Assembly: GCF_022967985.1 (NCBI RefSeq)
Contig: NZ_JALJVC010000023.1
Coordinates: 1 to 56,838, forward strand
Reading direction: 5' to 3'
Source: Acinetobacter lwoffii
GTDB lineage: Bacteria; Pseudomonadota; Gammaproteobacteria; Pseudomonadales; Moraxellaceae
DNA length: 56,838 bases
Shown here piece after piece: positions 26,913 through 36,039 of this stretch; position 1 is the first letter of the stretch; each line of letters opens with the position of its first letter. Under the pieces are notes generated by a model, which did no database searches, was not told the origin of the DNA, and saw only the letters and a list, made by a program, of their open reading frames with translations. The translations under genes and the position numbers were made by a program.

Positions 26913-27701
26913 ATGACTTATAAACTGAATGCACGTCATCTTGTTTTAGACCTTCTCTACGCTTCTAAAAACTCCACCCTGTCTATTAAGCGGATATTAA
27001 CTGCTGCTGAATTATTGGGTATATCTGACAATGGTATCCGTGTCGCTGTAGCCCGATTAAATCAGGAAAATGTCATTCAAGCTGTAGAGCGCGGCGTATA
27101 TCAATTGCTAGAGAAAAAATTCGATACTTCTTTTATCAGCTTAAACAAACACCCTGATATGCAAACGGCGACCACATGGAACGGAAAATATGTATTGGTC
27201 TATACCGGCACTTTGGGACGTGTAGACCGTACTGCCTTATCTAAAAGAGAAAAAGCGCTGCGTTATTATGGTTTTCAGGAACTAGAGCAAAATGTTTTTA
27301 TTCGTCCCGATAATTTAACGCTAAACCTAAGTCCATTAAAAACAGCTGTAATCCAGTTTGGATTAGATCCTGACGCACGTTTTTTCCAAGTCAGTCAACT
27401 GGAAAGTGAAACCGAAGTTCGTGATTTATGGGATATCGAAGAGCTACATCAGACCTATCATGCAGTACAGCATGATATTAACGACTGGTTTGAAAATTAC
27501 CAAAATCTGACTTTAGCAGAGGCTGCAAAAAGTGCCTTTTATCTAGGTAAATCTGCCCTGTTTAGTTTACGTGCTGATCCTTTGCTTCCTGCAGAATGGA
27601 TAGACACCGATGCCCGACAACAATTTGAGCTCGCAGTCCGCAAAATAGAAAAACAGGGTCAACTTTTATGGCAACATTATTTTAAAGACCAAGGGGTCTA
27701 A
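26913..27701 (+). CDS. PaaX-family transcriptional regulator
   Basis: 262 residues with the PaaX layout: an N-terminal winged helix (about 1-75; LHVxxL-like start, ILTAAELLGISDNGIRVAVARLNQENVIQ), a central Cas2-like domain containing TWNGKYVLVYTGTLGRVDRTALSKREKALRYYGFQEL, and a C-terminal helical domain ending ELAVRKIEKQGQLLWQHYF. Classic PaaX represses phenylacetate degradation in response to phenylacetyl-CoA, but no paa gene is in the window. The neighbour 93 bases downstream is a desaturase with its own promoter. The ligand and targets are unknown. Confidence 0.8.
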   Translation: MTYKLNARHLVLDLLYASKNSTLSIKRILTAAELLGISDNGIRVAVARLNQENVIQAVERGVYQLLEKKFDTSFISLNKHPDMQTATTWNGKYVLVYTGTLGRVDRTALSKREKALRYYGFQELEQNVFIRPDNLTLNLSPLKTAVIQFGLDPDARFFQVSQLESETEVRDLWDIEELHQTYHAVQHDINDWFENYQNLTLAEAAKSAFYLGKSALFSLRADPLLPAEWIDTDARQQFELAVRKIEKQGQLLWQHYFKDQGV

Positions 27702-27730
27702 TTTATTTCTATTTTATACACAAAAATAAA

Positions 27731-27759
27731 TTGACTGTAATATTTCATCCAAATATATT
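27731..27759 (+). promoter_or_regulatory. Sigma-70 promoter for the desaturase gene
   Basis: TTGACT (27731-27736), exactly 17 bases, then TATATT (27754-27759). The predicted transcript would start about 27766, 29 bases before the ATG. This shows that the desaturase can be transcribed independently of the PaaX-like gene. Confidence 0.7.
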
Positions 27760-27794
27760 GAATACAGCAATAAGAACTAAATATAGGCAGAAGA

Positions 27795-28772
27795 ATGAAC
27801 AGCAAGGTCAGTGTCACAGAACTTTTTAGTCGTGATGAAATTAAAGAACTCACCACGACCTCAGACTTGCACGGTGCCTGGGCAGTAGGTTCGACATGGA
27901 CCGTAATTGTCATGACCTTTGGCACGGTAGCCTATAGCTGGGAATATTTACCTACGTGGGGGAAAGTCCTGATGTGCGCGCTGGCATTGGCCATTCTTGC
28001 TGGACGCCAGCTTGCCATGGCTATTTTGATGCATGATGCCTCGCACCATAGTCTTTTTAAAACCAAATGGTTGAACACTCATTTGACTGACTGGCTCTGT
28101 GCACGCCCGATCTGGAATGATGTCAGCAAGTATCGTCCTTATCATCTGAAACATCATGCTAAAACCTCGCAACCAGATGATCCTGACTTGGGGTTGGTAA
28201 AAAACTTTCCCATTACGCAAAGCTCACTATTCAGGAAATTCTTCCGTGACCTGAATGGGCAATCGGGGCTTAAATTTCTCGCTGGTCGAGTATTAATGGA
28301 TCTGGAATTACTGGAATGGAGTGTTTCCAATGACCCCAAGCCAATTCCGCGTGATGATCGCAGCAATTTAGAGTTAGCGAAAAACTTGCTTAAAAATAGT
28401 TCTGGTATGTTAATTTCAAATGCAGCAATTTTTTCTGCGCTTTGGGCCAGCGGCCATCCTAAACTGTATTTATTATGGCCTCTCGCCTATATCACCCCAT
28501 TTCCTTTGTTCATCCGCATCCGTGCCATGGCTGAACATGCCGGATTAGAAACCAGTCATTCTGCCCTTAGCAATACCCGAACTACTCGTGCAGGCTGGCT
28601 GGCACGTGCTTTGGTTGCCCCGATTCATGTGAACTATCATATTGAACATCATTTGATGGCCTCTGTTCCGCATCAAAAGCTGGGGAGAATGCACCAGATG
28701 TTAAGGGAGCGTGAGTATGTCGATGCTCCGCCAAGTTATCTGGATGTGATTCGTTCACTTTTAAAAAAATAA
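27795..28772 (+). CDS. Membrane fatty acid desaturase family protein
   Basis: 325 residues with the three histidine boxes of di-iron membrane desaturases and hydroxylases: HDASHH (80-85), HLKHH (117-121) and HIEHH (282-286). Hydrophobic segments lie near residues 32-75 and 205-240. GGCAGAAG precedes the ATG. It has its own promoter and does not resemble the DesB homologue at 47858 closely. The substrate (acyl lipid, alkane or carotenoid-type) cannot be fixed from sequence. It ends 31 bases from the converging zinc exporter gene, with no clear terminator between. Confidence 0.85.
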   Translation: MNSKVSVTELFSRDEIKELTTTSDLHGAWAVGSTWTVIVMTFGTVAYSWEYLPTWGKVLMCALALAILAGRQLAMAILMHDASHHSLFKTKWLNTHLTDWLCARPIWNDVSKYRPYHLKHHAKTSQPDDPDLGLVKNFPITQSSLFRKFFRDLNGQSGLKFLAGRVLMDLELLEWSVSNDPKPIPRDDRSNLELAKNLLKNSSGMLISNAAIFSALWASGHPKLYLLWPLAYITPFPLFIRIRAMAEHAGLETSHSALSNTRTTRAGWLARALVAPIHVNYHIEHHLMASVPHQKLGRMHQMLREREYVDAPPSYLDVIRSLLKK

Positions 28773-28803
28773 TCAACTTTCCCGATGCTTAGATTATTCC
28801 ACT

Positions 28804-29745
28804 TCAATGCTGATGGGTTTCAGCATGTGAATGCGGATGTGAGGATTGTCCCCGATGTTCCGGCGGGCAATCTTCCGCTTCAATCTGCAAGGTCATCTCG
28901 GTAATATGATGCTCATGGTGAAGCATCTCAAAGGTCTGATGCCGCAGTTTCTGATAATCCACATTCGGTGCAACCAGATGCACGGTCAGCATGACTTTTT
29001 TGGAAGTAATCGCCCAGACCTTGAGCTGATGAATATCCTGGACCCCATCAAGCGCCAAAAGATCGTGACGTAATTTTTCAATATCAATTTCCTCCGGCAC
29101 ACCTTCAAGCAGAATATTGATGCTCTGTTTCAGCAAAATCCAGGTTCTTGGCAATACCCAAAATCCGATTAATACTGCAATGAGTGTATCTATCCACATC
29201 CAGCCGGTGAAATAAATCACTAGTGCTCCAATAATCACGCCTACAGATCCCAGTGCATCACTGAGCACTTCCAGATAAGCACCTTTGACATTGAGACTTT
29301 CCTGACTACTAGACACCAGAATTTTCATGGAAATCAGATTAATGATCAGCCCCAAAACAGCAACAATCATCATGCCAAGGCTTTGAATTTCTGGTGGATG
29401 ACTCAAACGCTGATAAGCTTCAAACAAGATATAAATCGCAACCACAAACAGCATTAAGGCGTTAAACAAAGCAGCCAAAATCTCAAAGCGCTGATAACCA
29501 AATGTCCGTTTATTGTCTGCCGGTTTTTGTCCAATTTTGATAGCGACTAAAGCGATAGCCAGTGCAGCAGCATCGGTAAACATATGCGCAGCATCAGAAA
29601 GTAAGGCCAAACTTTGAGTTAGAAAACCAGCAATCACTTCCACAATTAAAAAAGTGGTGGTTAATCCCAGCGCTATTGATAATTTTCTGGCATTTTTTGC
29701 AGTCACGGTGACATGACTATGCTCATGATGATGTGAATTTCCCAC
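28804..29745 (-). CDS. Cation diffusion facilitator (CzcD/ZitB-like zinc exporter)
   Basis: Inner-membrane metal/proton antiporter of 313 residues with six transmembrane helices. Metal-site motifs are LLSDAAHMFTDAAAL (TM2) and YLEVLSDALGSVG (TM5). His-rich ends (NSHHHEHSH at the N-terminus and HPHSHAETHQH at the C-terminus) suit zinc or cobalt binding. A cytoplasmic ferredoxin-like C-terminal domain follows (VQDIHQLKVWAITSKKVMLTVHLV). Likely exports Zn2+, with Co2+ or Cd2+ possible. No metal regulator gene sits beside it. Confidence 0.92.
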   Translation of the reverse strand: MGNSHHHEHSHVTVTAKNARKLSIALGLTTTFLIVEVIAGFLTQSLALLSDAAHMFTDAAALAIALVAIKIGQKPADNKRTFGYQRFEILAALFNALMLFVVAIYILFEAYQRLSHPPEIQSLGMMIVAVLGLIINLISMKILVSSSQESLNVKGAYLEVLSDALGSVGVIIGALVIYFTGWMWIDTLIAVLIGFWVLPRTWILLKQSINILLEGVPEEIDIEKLRHDLLALDGVQDIHQLKVWAITSKKVMLTVHLVAPNVDYQKLRHQTFEMLHHEHHITEMTLQIEAEDCPPEHRGQSSHPHSHAETHQH

Positions 29746-29874
29746 CGGCCACTCCTTCCTTCTTATTCAACGAGGACTGTATCCTCAGCATCTTTCAAGT
29801 CTTGTTCTGATTCATATTACGCTTGAATTTTACCTATTTAAGTAGTTTTTTATGAACTGTTTTATCAGTCGGCA

Positions 29875-30516
29875 TTAAATTAAAGTTTTAGCTTTTTCAT
29901 GTTCTTCCAGCCACGCCTGTACCGAAGCACGCTTAAAATTACCCTCGACATATTCTATTATTTTCACAGGAAGTTTCACCTGATGGCTCAGCAACCGATG
30001 CAATATAAAGGCCAGATCAAAGTCTGCAATTGACCAGTGTTCAGTTAACCATATATCCTCCAGCATATGTTCTGCCACATTTAACAATCGCTGAATTTCT
30101 TCAGTGATCGGAGCTGTAAGAGGTGTAGATATTTTTGGTGGATGAAATACCGAATCGGAAGGCATTTGCTGGCGGATTTGCATAAAATCCGTTTTGACCA
30201 AGGCTTGTATGGCCCGACATTTAGCTCTGGCATGAATTTCCTTTGGATATAAGGCTGGATACTTAGGTGCTGGAAAGGCATCTTCCAAGTATTCAGTGAT
30301 CGCCCATGATTCAAACAGGCTAAAGTTATCTACTATTAAATACGGAACTTTAGCACTTGGACAAATGGCTTGATAAGCCGCAGATTTCTGTTGCTGCTGA
30401 TCTAAATCGACCACTATTTCCTGAAAATCTAAACCCTTTTCTTTTAAGGCAACATAGACCGACATGGCATAAGGGCTGATTCTGTTTTTATCGACATATA
30501 AACTTATATTTTGCAT
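29875..30516 (-). CDS. Glutathione S-transferase family protein (YfcF-like)
   Basis: 213 residues with a thioredoxin-fold N-terminal domain (ISLYVDKNRISPYAMSVYVALKEKGLDFQE; CPSAKVPYLIVDNFSLFESWAITEYLEDAFP) and an all-helical C-terminal domain. The resemblance is to YfcF, a GST with peroxidase activity in E. coli. The N-terminal active-site position is Ser-rich rather than Tyr or Cys. Single-gene unit, no operon partner. Confidence 0.85.
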   Translation of the reverse strand: MQNISLYVDKNRISPYAMSVYVALKEKGLDFQEIVVDLDQQQQKSAAYQAICPSAKVPYLIVDNFSLFESWAITEYLEDAFPAPKYPALYPKEIHARAKCRAIQALVKTDFMQIRQQMPSDSVFHPPKISTPLTAPITEEIQRLLNVAEHMLEDIWLTEHWSIADFDLAFILHRLLSHQVKLPVKIIEYVEGNFKRASVQAWLEEHEKAKTLI

Positions 30517-30756
30517 ATCCTTGATCCTGATAGGCTTGTTGTTTTTATTCAGTACGGCAGCCTTACTCTACTCTCTTTCCTATATAAAAGGAAAATGACC
30601 CGCTTCATGTAGCAATCACACAAAAATGTTTATACAGTTGCCGATAGCGAAGCGATATTCATTATTTTCTATAATGTATGTGATGTGAGGCATAAAGCCT
30701 TTTATTTTGCTTTTGATTCACGTTAAATTAAATCATTCTCTTGATATCAAAAAACT

Positions 30757-31473
30757 ATGCTGAACTTAGCTCACCTCCCCGATACCGTGTATGCCATTCA
30801 ACATTTGGCTTTTGAAGACTTAGGTGCTTGGGAAGATATTTTTTATCAGCTCGGCTTACGTGTGCGTTATTTCGAAGCCGGTATCGATGATCTCACCAAG
30901 GCGTTTGAACATCCCGGATTAACAGTTATTCTCGGTGGCCCGATTGCAGTCTATGAAACTGAGGATTATCCTTTTTTACAACAGGAAATGGACTTACTTA
31001 AAGTTCGCCTGCAAAAGAATTTACCGACGTTAGGCATCTGTTTAGGTGCGCAGTTAATTGCTGCTGCCTTGAATGCCAAAGTCTATCCGGGAGATGTGAA
31101 GGAAATTGGCTGGTCTAAACTCAGTCTTACTTCTATTGAAAATAATCCACTAAAAGCTCTGGATGATATTGACGTCCTGCATTGGCATGGTGATACCTTT
31201 GACCTACCTGAACAGGCTGAATTGCTGGCCAGCTCTGATCTTTATCCAAATCAGGCCTTTCGGGTAGGACAGAACATTCTAGCACTACAATTCCATGCTG
31301 AAGTGGCCAGTGAAAGTTTAGAGAAATGGCTGATTGGACATACCTGTGAGTTACGCAAAGCCCAGATCAATATCCCTGCCTTGCGGGCGGATCATCAAAG
31401 CTATGCACCCGCGCTTGAACAGGCAGCCAGTTCGGTATTGATGCATTATTTAGAAAACCTGCAACTTAAATAA
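30757..31473 (+). CDS. Class I glutamine amidotransferase domain protein
   Basis: Stand-alone GATase1 protein of 238 residues, GuaA-N/YfeJ-like. Nucleophile Cys95 in LGICLGAQL and the catalytic pair His180 and Glu182 in LQFHAE are present, so glutaminase or gamma-glutamyl hydrolase chemistry is possible. No synthase partner is adjacent. Proteins of this size are often annotated as GMP synthase-like without proof. No clear ribosome-binding sequence precedes the ATG. Confidence 0.88.
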   Translation: MLNLAHLPDTVYAIQHLAFEDLGAWEDIFYQLGLRVRYFEAGIDDLTKAFEHPGLTVILGGPIAVYETEDYPFLQQEMDLLKVRLQKNLPTLGICLGAQLIAAALNAKVYPGDVKEIGWSKLSLTSIENNPLKALDDIDVLHWHGDTFDLPEQAELLASSDLYPNQAFRVGQNILALQFHAEVASESLEKWLIGHTCELRKAQINIPALRADHQSYAPALEQAASSVLMHYLENLQLK

Positions 31474-31480
31474 CCGTAAT

Positions 31481-31509
31481 AAAAAAGCACCCAACTGGGT
31501 GCTTTTTTA
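31481..31509. terminator. Bidirectional terminator
   Basis: AGCACCC/GGGTGCT stem with AACT loop and A/T runs on both sides, between the amidotransferase gene and the converging YceI gene. Confidence 0.92.
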
Positions 31510-31519
31510 TTTGTCATTT

Positions 31520-32107
31520 TTACTTTTTCGGAGCAGGTACAGAAGCCTCGGTAGTAATGTTTACTGTAATTTTATCGCCCACATTTGGAACATAACCGCC
31601 TACCCCAAAGGCTGAACGGTTAAATGAAGTGGTTGCATTGAAACCAATCGTTTGTAATTTAGTCATTGGATGTACGCCTTGTTTATTTAAAACTGCATCC
31701 AGTACCACAGGTTTAGTGACATCTTTCACGGTTAAGTTGCCGGTGATTTTATATTTGTTTTTGCCTAAAGCCTGAACTTTAGTACTTTTAAAAGTAATAT
31801 TCGGATATTTGGCAACATCAAAAAATTCTGCTGTCTTAATATGGTCATCCAGTGCTTTCACATTCGTATTAATGCTTGCAACCGGGATGTTCACATTGAC
31901 CGAAGAATTCGCAGGTTTTTCATTATCAACATTAATGGTGCCTTGGATGTCACTGAAGTTTGCAGATGGCGTAGAGAAACCAAAGTGGCTCCAAGAGAAA
32001 ACAGTTGCTGAATGAGTCGGGTCAATCGTATAGGCCACTGGTTTTGCCATAGAAACTGTTGCTACAGATGCGACCGCCAAGCCTAATGCTAATGTTTTGA
32101 AATTCAT
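31520..32107 (-). CDS. YceI family periplasmic protein
   Basis: 195 residues. The signal peptide FKTLALGLAVASVATVSMA ends at an AxA-type site. It is followed by the YceI lipocalin-like barrel (VAYTIDPTHSATVFSWSHFGFSTPSANF, IKTAEFFDVAKYPNITFKS, ITGNLTVKDVTKPVVLDAVL, NATTSFNRSAFGVG). The family binds long polyprenoids or amides. Monocistronic. Confidence 0.93.
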   Translation of the reverse strand: MNFKTLALGLAVASVATVSMAKPVAYTIDPTHSATVFSWSHFGFSTPSANFSDIQGTINVDNEKPANSSVNVNIPVASINTNVKALDDHIKTAEFFDVAKYPNITFKSTKVQALGKNKYKITGNLTVKDVTKPVVLDAVLNKQGVHPMTKLQTIGFNATTSFNRSAFGVGGYVPNVGDKITVNITTEASVPAPKK

Positions 32108-32236
32108 GTTTTTATCTCACGTTTTGGATGTAATTAAGTGTATAGAATCTGGAACCGTTTACAGCCCTAAAGATAAAACGTTTTGTTGCAGCGATGAAAC
32201 GATAAAATTGTAAGTTATTTTTTTAATTTTTGAGCT

Positions 32237-32686
32237 TTAATCCATACGGTACTGAATGAATCCTGTTTTCTTGGCGACTTTGTTATACAACGCTTGTGCC
32301 TGATGGTTTGATTCCTGAGTCAGCCAGTAAACCCGGTCGCAATTACGCTGCTGCGCGACCTGATAGACATGTTGAATCAGCTTGCGCGCCACGCCTTGTC
32401 CGCGATAGTCCGGATGGGTAAATAGATCCTGCAAATAGGCATAAGGTCTTACTGTCCAGCTACTGTTATGTTCGATGACATGCACAATCCCAACGACCTT
32501 TCCATCTATCAGCGCCGCAAAACCGTACATTGAATCTAGCTCATAATTGGTTAATTTATCCTAGGTATTTTTACTTACCTCATCCGAAATTTGGGTATGA
32601 TAAAAGCGTTGATAGTCTTGCCATAAAAATAGCCATTCTGGCTGTGATATTTGCTCTAAAGATTTGATCTGGGATGATATTTCCAT
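32237..32686 (-). pseudogene. GNAT N-acetyltransferase, interrupted by an in-frame amber codon
   Basis: From an ATG at 32686 a single frame runs to 32237 and would encode about 149 residues, but codon 42 is TAG (CTA at 32561-32563 on the plus strand). The residues before it (DEVSKNT) and after it (DKLTNYELDSMYGFAALIDGKV) read as continuous protein, and a Trp codon (TGG) would need only one base change. The downstream part has the GNAT acetyl-CoA motif (LQDLFTHPDYRGQGVARKLI) and a normal ending. A shorter product could start at the Met near 32530 (97 residues) but would lack the first strand and helix. Confidence 0.85.
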
Positions 32687-32832
32687 ATTGAGTAACTTCT
32701 TTGGTTTATGTATTTAATTATCTTTAAGTCAATTACTTACGATATAAGTCATTAAGTTTTTATGATGACATAAACTTAGATTTATCTTATCTAATGTTCA
32801 TAAGCAACTGCCAGATGAAAATCATCCGATAT

Positions 32833-32859
32833 AAAAAAAGCCCCGCTCAGGGACTTTTA
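32833..32859 (-). terminator. Rho-independent terminator
   Basis: On the minus strand AGTCCC-TGAGC-GGGGCT followed by a run of T residues (A run at 32833-32839 on the plus strand). It lies just after the 71-residue hypothetical gene. Confidence 0.8.
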
Positions 32860-32869
32860 GTATTTTCTA

Positions 32870-33085
32870 TTAAAGTTTTTCAACCAGAATACGATCCACC
32901 TGTTTCAAACCAGAATGCTTTTCATGGTTCTTGCGACGTACTTTAATGATTTTTTCTTCAGCCATTTCCTGAAGTAATAGCTCAACCGCCACCATTGCTT
33001 CAAGGGGTAGATCCTGCCCGATCCATTTCTGCTCGCCTGCATCCATTAAAGTAATTTCATCACTAATTTGTTCATACAAGCTCAT
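32870..33085 (-). CDS. Small conserved-looking hypothetical protein
   Basis: 71 residues, acidic N-terminal half and basic C-terminal half (KIIKVRRKNHEKHSG), no signal peptide, no cysteines. It has a terminator directly after its stop, which supports a real transcript. I do not recognise the family. It lies between the tkt terminator and its own terminator. The Glu/Leu-rich middle (EAMVAVELLLQEMAEEK) is probably helical. Confidence 0.6.
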   Translation of the reverse strand: MSLYEQISDEITLMDAGEQKWIGQDLPLEAMVAVELLLQEMAEEKIIKVRRKNHEKHSGLKQVDRILVEKL

Positions 33086-33162
33086 GTTTATCTCACTCTT
33101 TCATTTCAATTATGGGAGAACACTTTTTAGCGGTTGCCACATGAAAACAAGGCTAGAAAGCG

Positions 33163-33193
33163 GAAAAACAAAAGACGCCCCAAAACTGGGGCG
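33163..33193 (-). terminator. Rho-independent terminator after tkt
   Basis: Stem CGCCCC (33176-33181) with GGGGCG (33188-33193), followed on the minus strand by T-rich sequence; begins about 28 bases after the tkt stop. Confidence 0.85.
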
Positions 33194-33220
33194 CCCTTAA
33201 AAAACCACTTAATCAGTTGA

Positions 33221-35209
33221 TTAAGCAATAATCTCTTTTACAGCTGCTACAACTGCTTCAGTGGTAATCCCGAAGAACTGGAACAGATCTTTTGCAGGTG
33301 CAGATTCACCATATGTCGTCATACCGATGACGCGACCATCAAGACCTACAAATTTCCACCAGTAATCTACATGTGCAGCTTCAACAGCAACACGTGCACG
33401 AATATTCGATGGAAGAACCGCTTCACGATAAGCCGCATCTTGCTTCATGAATTCTTCAGCACATGGCATAGATACCACACGCACGCCTTCAAGCTGTGCG
33501 TAAGCTTCCATTGCCAGAGAAACTTCAGAACCAGTTGCAATGATGATGGCTTTCAATTCGCCTTTTTCTTCAGCCAGTACATAGCCACCTTTCGCAGCAT
33601 TCTCAATTTGAGCTTGAGTACGAGTCTGGAATGGCAAGTTCTGACGAGAGAAGATCAATGCGGTCGGACCTTCAGCACGCGTTAATGCAGATTTCCAAGA
33701 AATTGCTGCTTCAACGGTGTCACATGGACGCCATGTGTTTAGATTTGGCGTACCACGAAGGGATGCGATCTGCTCAACAGGTTGATGCGTTGGACCATCT
33801 TCACCTAGACCAATTGAGTCATGCGTATACACATGGATCACGCGCTGTTTCATCAATGCAGACATACGTACGGCATTACGTGCATATTCCATAAACATTA
33901 GGAATGTTGCTACGTAAGGGATAAAACCGCCATGCAGTGCAACACCATTCGCGATTGCAGTCATACCGAATTCACGTACGCCATAGTGTACATAGTTACC
34001 TGCCGGATTGTCCTGTACGCCTTGCGCGCCTTTCCAAAGGGTCAGGTTAGAACCTGCAAGATCCGCAGAACCACCTAGAACTTCTGGCAATAATGGAACA
34101 AGTGCTTGTAATGCATTTTGGCTGGCTTTACGCGTCGCAATCGTTTCAGCTTTGGCATTCACTTCTGCAATATAGGCATCCGCTTTTGCAACGAAGTCAG
34201 CCGGTAATTCACCAGATAAACGACGTTTAAGCTCAGCTGCTTCAGTTGGATATTTTGCAGCATAAGCAGCAAATGTTTCGTTCCAAGCTGCTTCTGATTC
34301 AGCACCTTTAGCTTTCGCATCCCAAGCTGCATACACATCTTCAGGAATCACAAATGCTTCGTCAGTCCAGCCTAGTGCTTCACGAGTCAACACGATTTCG
34401 TCATGACCGAGTGGTGCACCATGACTGTCTTCTTTACCTTGCTTGTTTGGTGAACCCAAACCAATCACGGTTTTACAGATAATGATGGTTGGTTTAGCAG
34501 TTTCAGCTTTCGCCTCAACAGTTGCCTGACGGATTGCATCTGCATCGTGACCATCAACTTTAATCACTTGCCAGCCGTATGCCAGGAAGCGTTGTTCTGT
34601 ATCGTCAGAGAACCAGCCTTCCACTTCGCCATCAATCGAGATGCCATTGTCGTCATAGTAAGCAATCAGTTTGCCCAGACCCAATGTTCCTGCCAAAGAA
34701 CATGCTTCGTGAGAAACACCTTCCATCAAACAGCCATCGCCAAGGAAGCAGTAAGTGAAGTGATCTACAACTTGGATGTCGTCTTTGTTGAATTGCGCAG
34801 CTAGAGTTTTTTCAGCCAGTGCAAAACCGACAGCATTCGCGATGCCTTGACCTAAAGGACCAGTCGTCGTTTCAATCCCTGGTGCATAGCCCAACTCCGG
34901 GTGACCAGGTGTTTTAGAATGAAGTTGACGGAATGCTTTAAGATCTTCAATCGAAAGATCGTAGCCCGTTAAATGAAGAAGCGCATATTGAAGCATAGAG
35001 CCATGGCCATTTGATAATACAAAACGGTCACGGTTTGCCCAATTCGGGTTGGTCGGGTTATGGTTCATGAATTCACGCCAAACCACATCAGCGATATCTG
35101 CCATCCCCATTGGAGCACCTGGATGTCCTGAGTTTGCTTTTTGCACAGCATCCATTGCCAATACACGAATCGCGTTTGCAATACGACGTTCATTAAGCGG
35201 GGTTGTCAT
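33221..35209 (-). CDS. tkt: Transketolase
   Basis: Thiamine-diphosphate enzyme of the non-oxidative pentose phosphate pathway, 662 residues, full length. [18 protein letters not shown] marks the substrate end. The TPP/metal motif is [25 protein letters not shown] with DDNGISIDG. The pyrimidine domain carries [20 protein letters not shown], and the C-terminal domain is intact. It supplies erythrose-4-phosphate and ribose-5-phosphate, the latter feeding Kdo and nucleotide synthesis. Single gene with its own terminator. Confidence 0.97.
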   Translation of the reverse strand: MTTPLNERRIANAIRVLAMDAVQKANSGHPGAPMGMADIADVVWREFMNHNPTNPNWANRDRFVLSNGHGSMLQYALLHLTGYDLSIEDLKAFRQLHSKTPGHPELGYAPGIETTTGPLGQGIANAVGFALAEKTLAAQFNKDDIQVVDHFTYCFLGDGCLMEGVSHEACSLAGTLGLGKLIAYYDDNGISIDGEVEGWFSDDTEQRFLAYGWQVIKVDGHDADAIRQATVEAKAETAKPTIIICKTVIGLGSPNKQGKEDSHGAPLGHDEIVLTREALGWTDEAFVIPEDVYAAWDAKAKGAESEAAWNETFAAYAAKYPTEAAELKRRLSGELPADFVAKADAYIAEVNAKAETIATRKASQNALQALVPLLPEVLGGSADLAGSNLTLWKGAQGVQDNPAGNYVHYGVREFGMTAIANGVALHGGFIPYVATFLMFMEYARNAVRMSALMKQRVIHVYTHDSIGLGEDGPTHQPVEQIASLRGTPNLNTWRPCDTVEAAISWKSALTRAEGPTALIFSRQNLPFQTRTQAQIENAAKGGYVLAEEKGELKAIIIATGSEVSLAMEAYAQLEGVRVVSMPCAEEFMKQDAAYREAVLPSNIRARVAVEAAHVDYWWKFVGLDGRVIGMTTYGESAPAKDLFQFFGITTEAVVAAVKEIIA

Positions 35210-35655
35210 AAATCAGAGTCCAAAATATTCAGAAATAGGAAATGATGAAAAGACTTTCAAAACTGCTGTCTATTGTCTTAAAAAAACAGCGAGGGGTAAA
35301 GACTAACCAACAATATTTATCAGTTTATTGAGTGTCTCTTGCCTTATCGTACAATTATTCCACATTTCTTCTTCGGCTTTGATTCGCTCTACTGGTTTTC
35401 AGATTGAATTATCCTTCATTTCAAAAGCGACTTTAGTTTCTGTATCTGGATTCCAAGCTGATAAACAGGATTGAATTTATGCTGATTTTGTTTCTATTTC
35501 ATATGTCTCACACTATTATTTTTGAAGAAAATTTATATGACTCTCTGATCTATTCATAATGTAATTTGTATTAAATTTTATAAAATATTGGCAGGATTGT
35601 TTGATATACAGGTGAAAATCTAATTTGCTTAGGCTAATTTCCAACCTCGGTAGAC
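35210..35655. other. AT-rich intergenic region upstream of tkt
   Basis: 446 bases with no convincing open frame, repeat or RNA. AT-rich, with several runs of A and T. It must contain the tkt promoter, but I could not place it with confidence. Confidence 0.45.
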
Positions 35656-36039
35656 TTATTGTCCCTGACAGTCTTTAGGCAAATAGCGCTGCTGAATATC
35701 AGTGGAGTAACATTTGCCACTATGAACGTCAAAAGCAACCGATTTCCCGCGAATCGCAGCATCTACTCCCTGCTCTCGTATCTTGAACTCTATCCGGCAT
35801 GCGGCATTAATGATCACTTTTTCGATATATTGACCATGCCCACCAATCTGGCGTCCGGCATCACAGTGCTGATCCGAAGCAATAAACTGAGTTCGATATG
35901 CTCCAGCCTGCTCAAACACTTCGGCCAATTGATTCCGCACGATATAAGCTTGATAACTCATAAAAGCCATTGTCACTAAAATCACGATAATGATGAGCAC
36001 GATCAGCACTTCAATCAGGGTAAATGCCTTTTGATACAT
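35656..36039 (-). CDS. Orphan type IV pilin-like protein (prepilin N-terminus)
   Basis: 127 residues from the ATG at 36039. It begins with a short leader MYQKA, then FTLIEVLIVLIIIVILVTMAF, the class III prepilin signature with Phe at +1 and Glu at +5. The residue before the cleavage site is Ala, where Gly is the norm. The rest has a pseudopilin-like helix and three cysteines (HCDAG, ACRIE, KCYST, plus KDC near the end). The frame extends upstream to 36084, but that part lacks a prepilin leader. GGAG lies about ten bases before the ATG. No other pilus genes are nearby. Confidence 0.7.
   Translation of the reverse strand: MYQKAFTLIEVLIVLIIIVILVTMAFMSYQAYIVRNQLAEVFEQAGAYRTQFIASDQHCDAGRQIGGHGQYIEKVIINAACRIEFKIREQGVDAAIRGKSVAFDVHSGKCYSTDIQQRYLPKDCQGQ

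Noticed and set aside
26646..32700. Genomic island integrated at tRNA-Gly
   Set aside because: No integrase, no direct repeat of the tRNA 3' end found in the stretch examined, and base composition does not change sharply.
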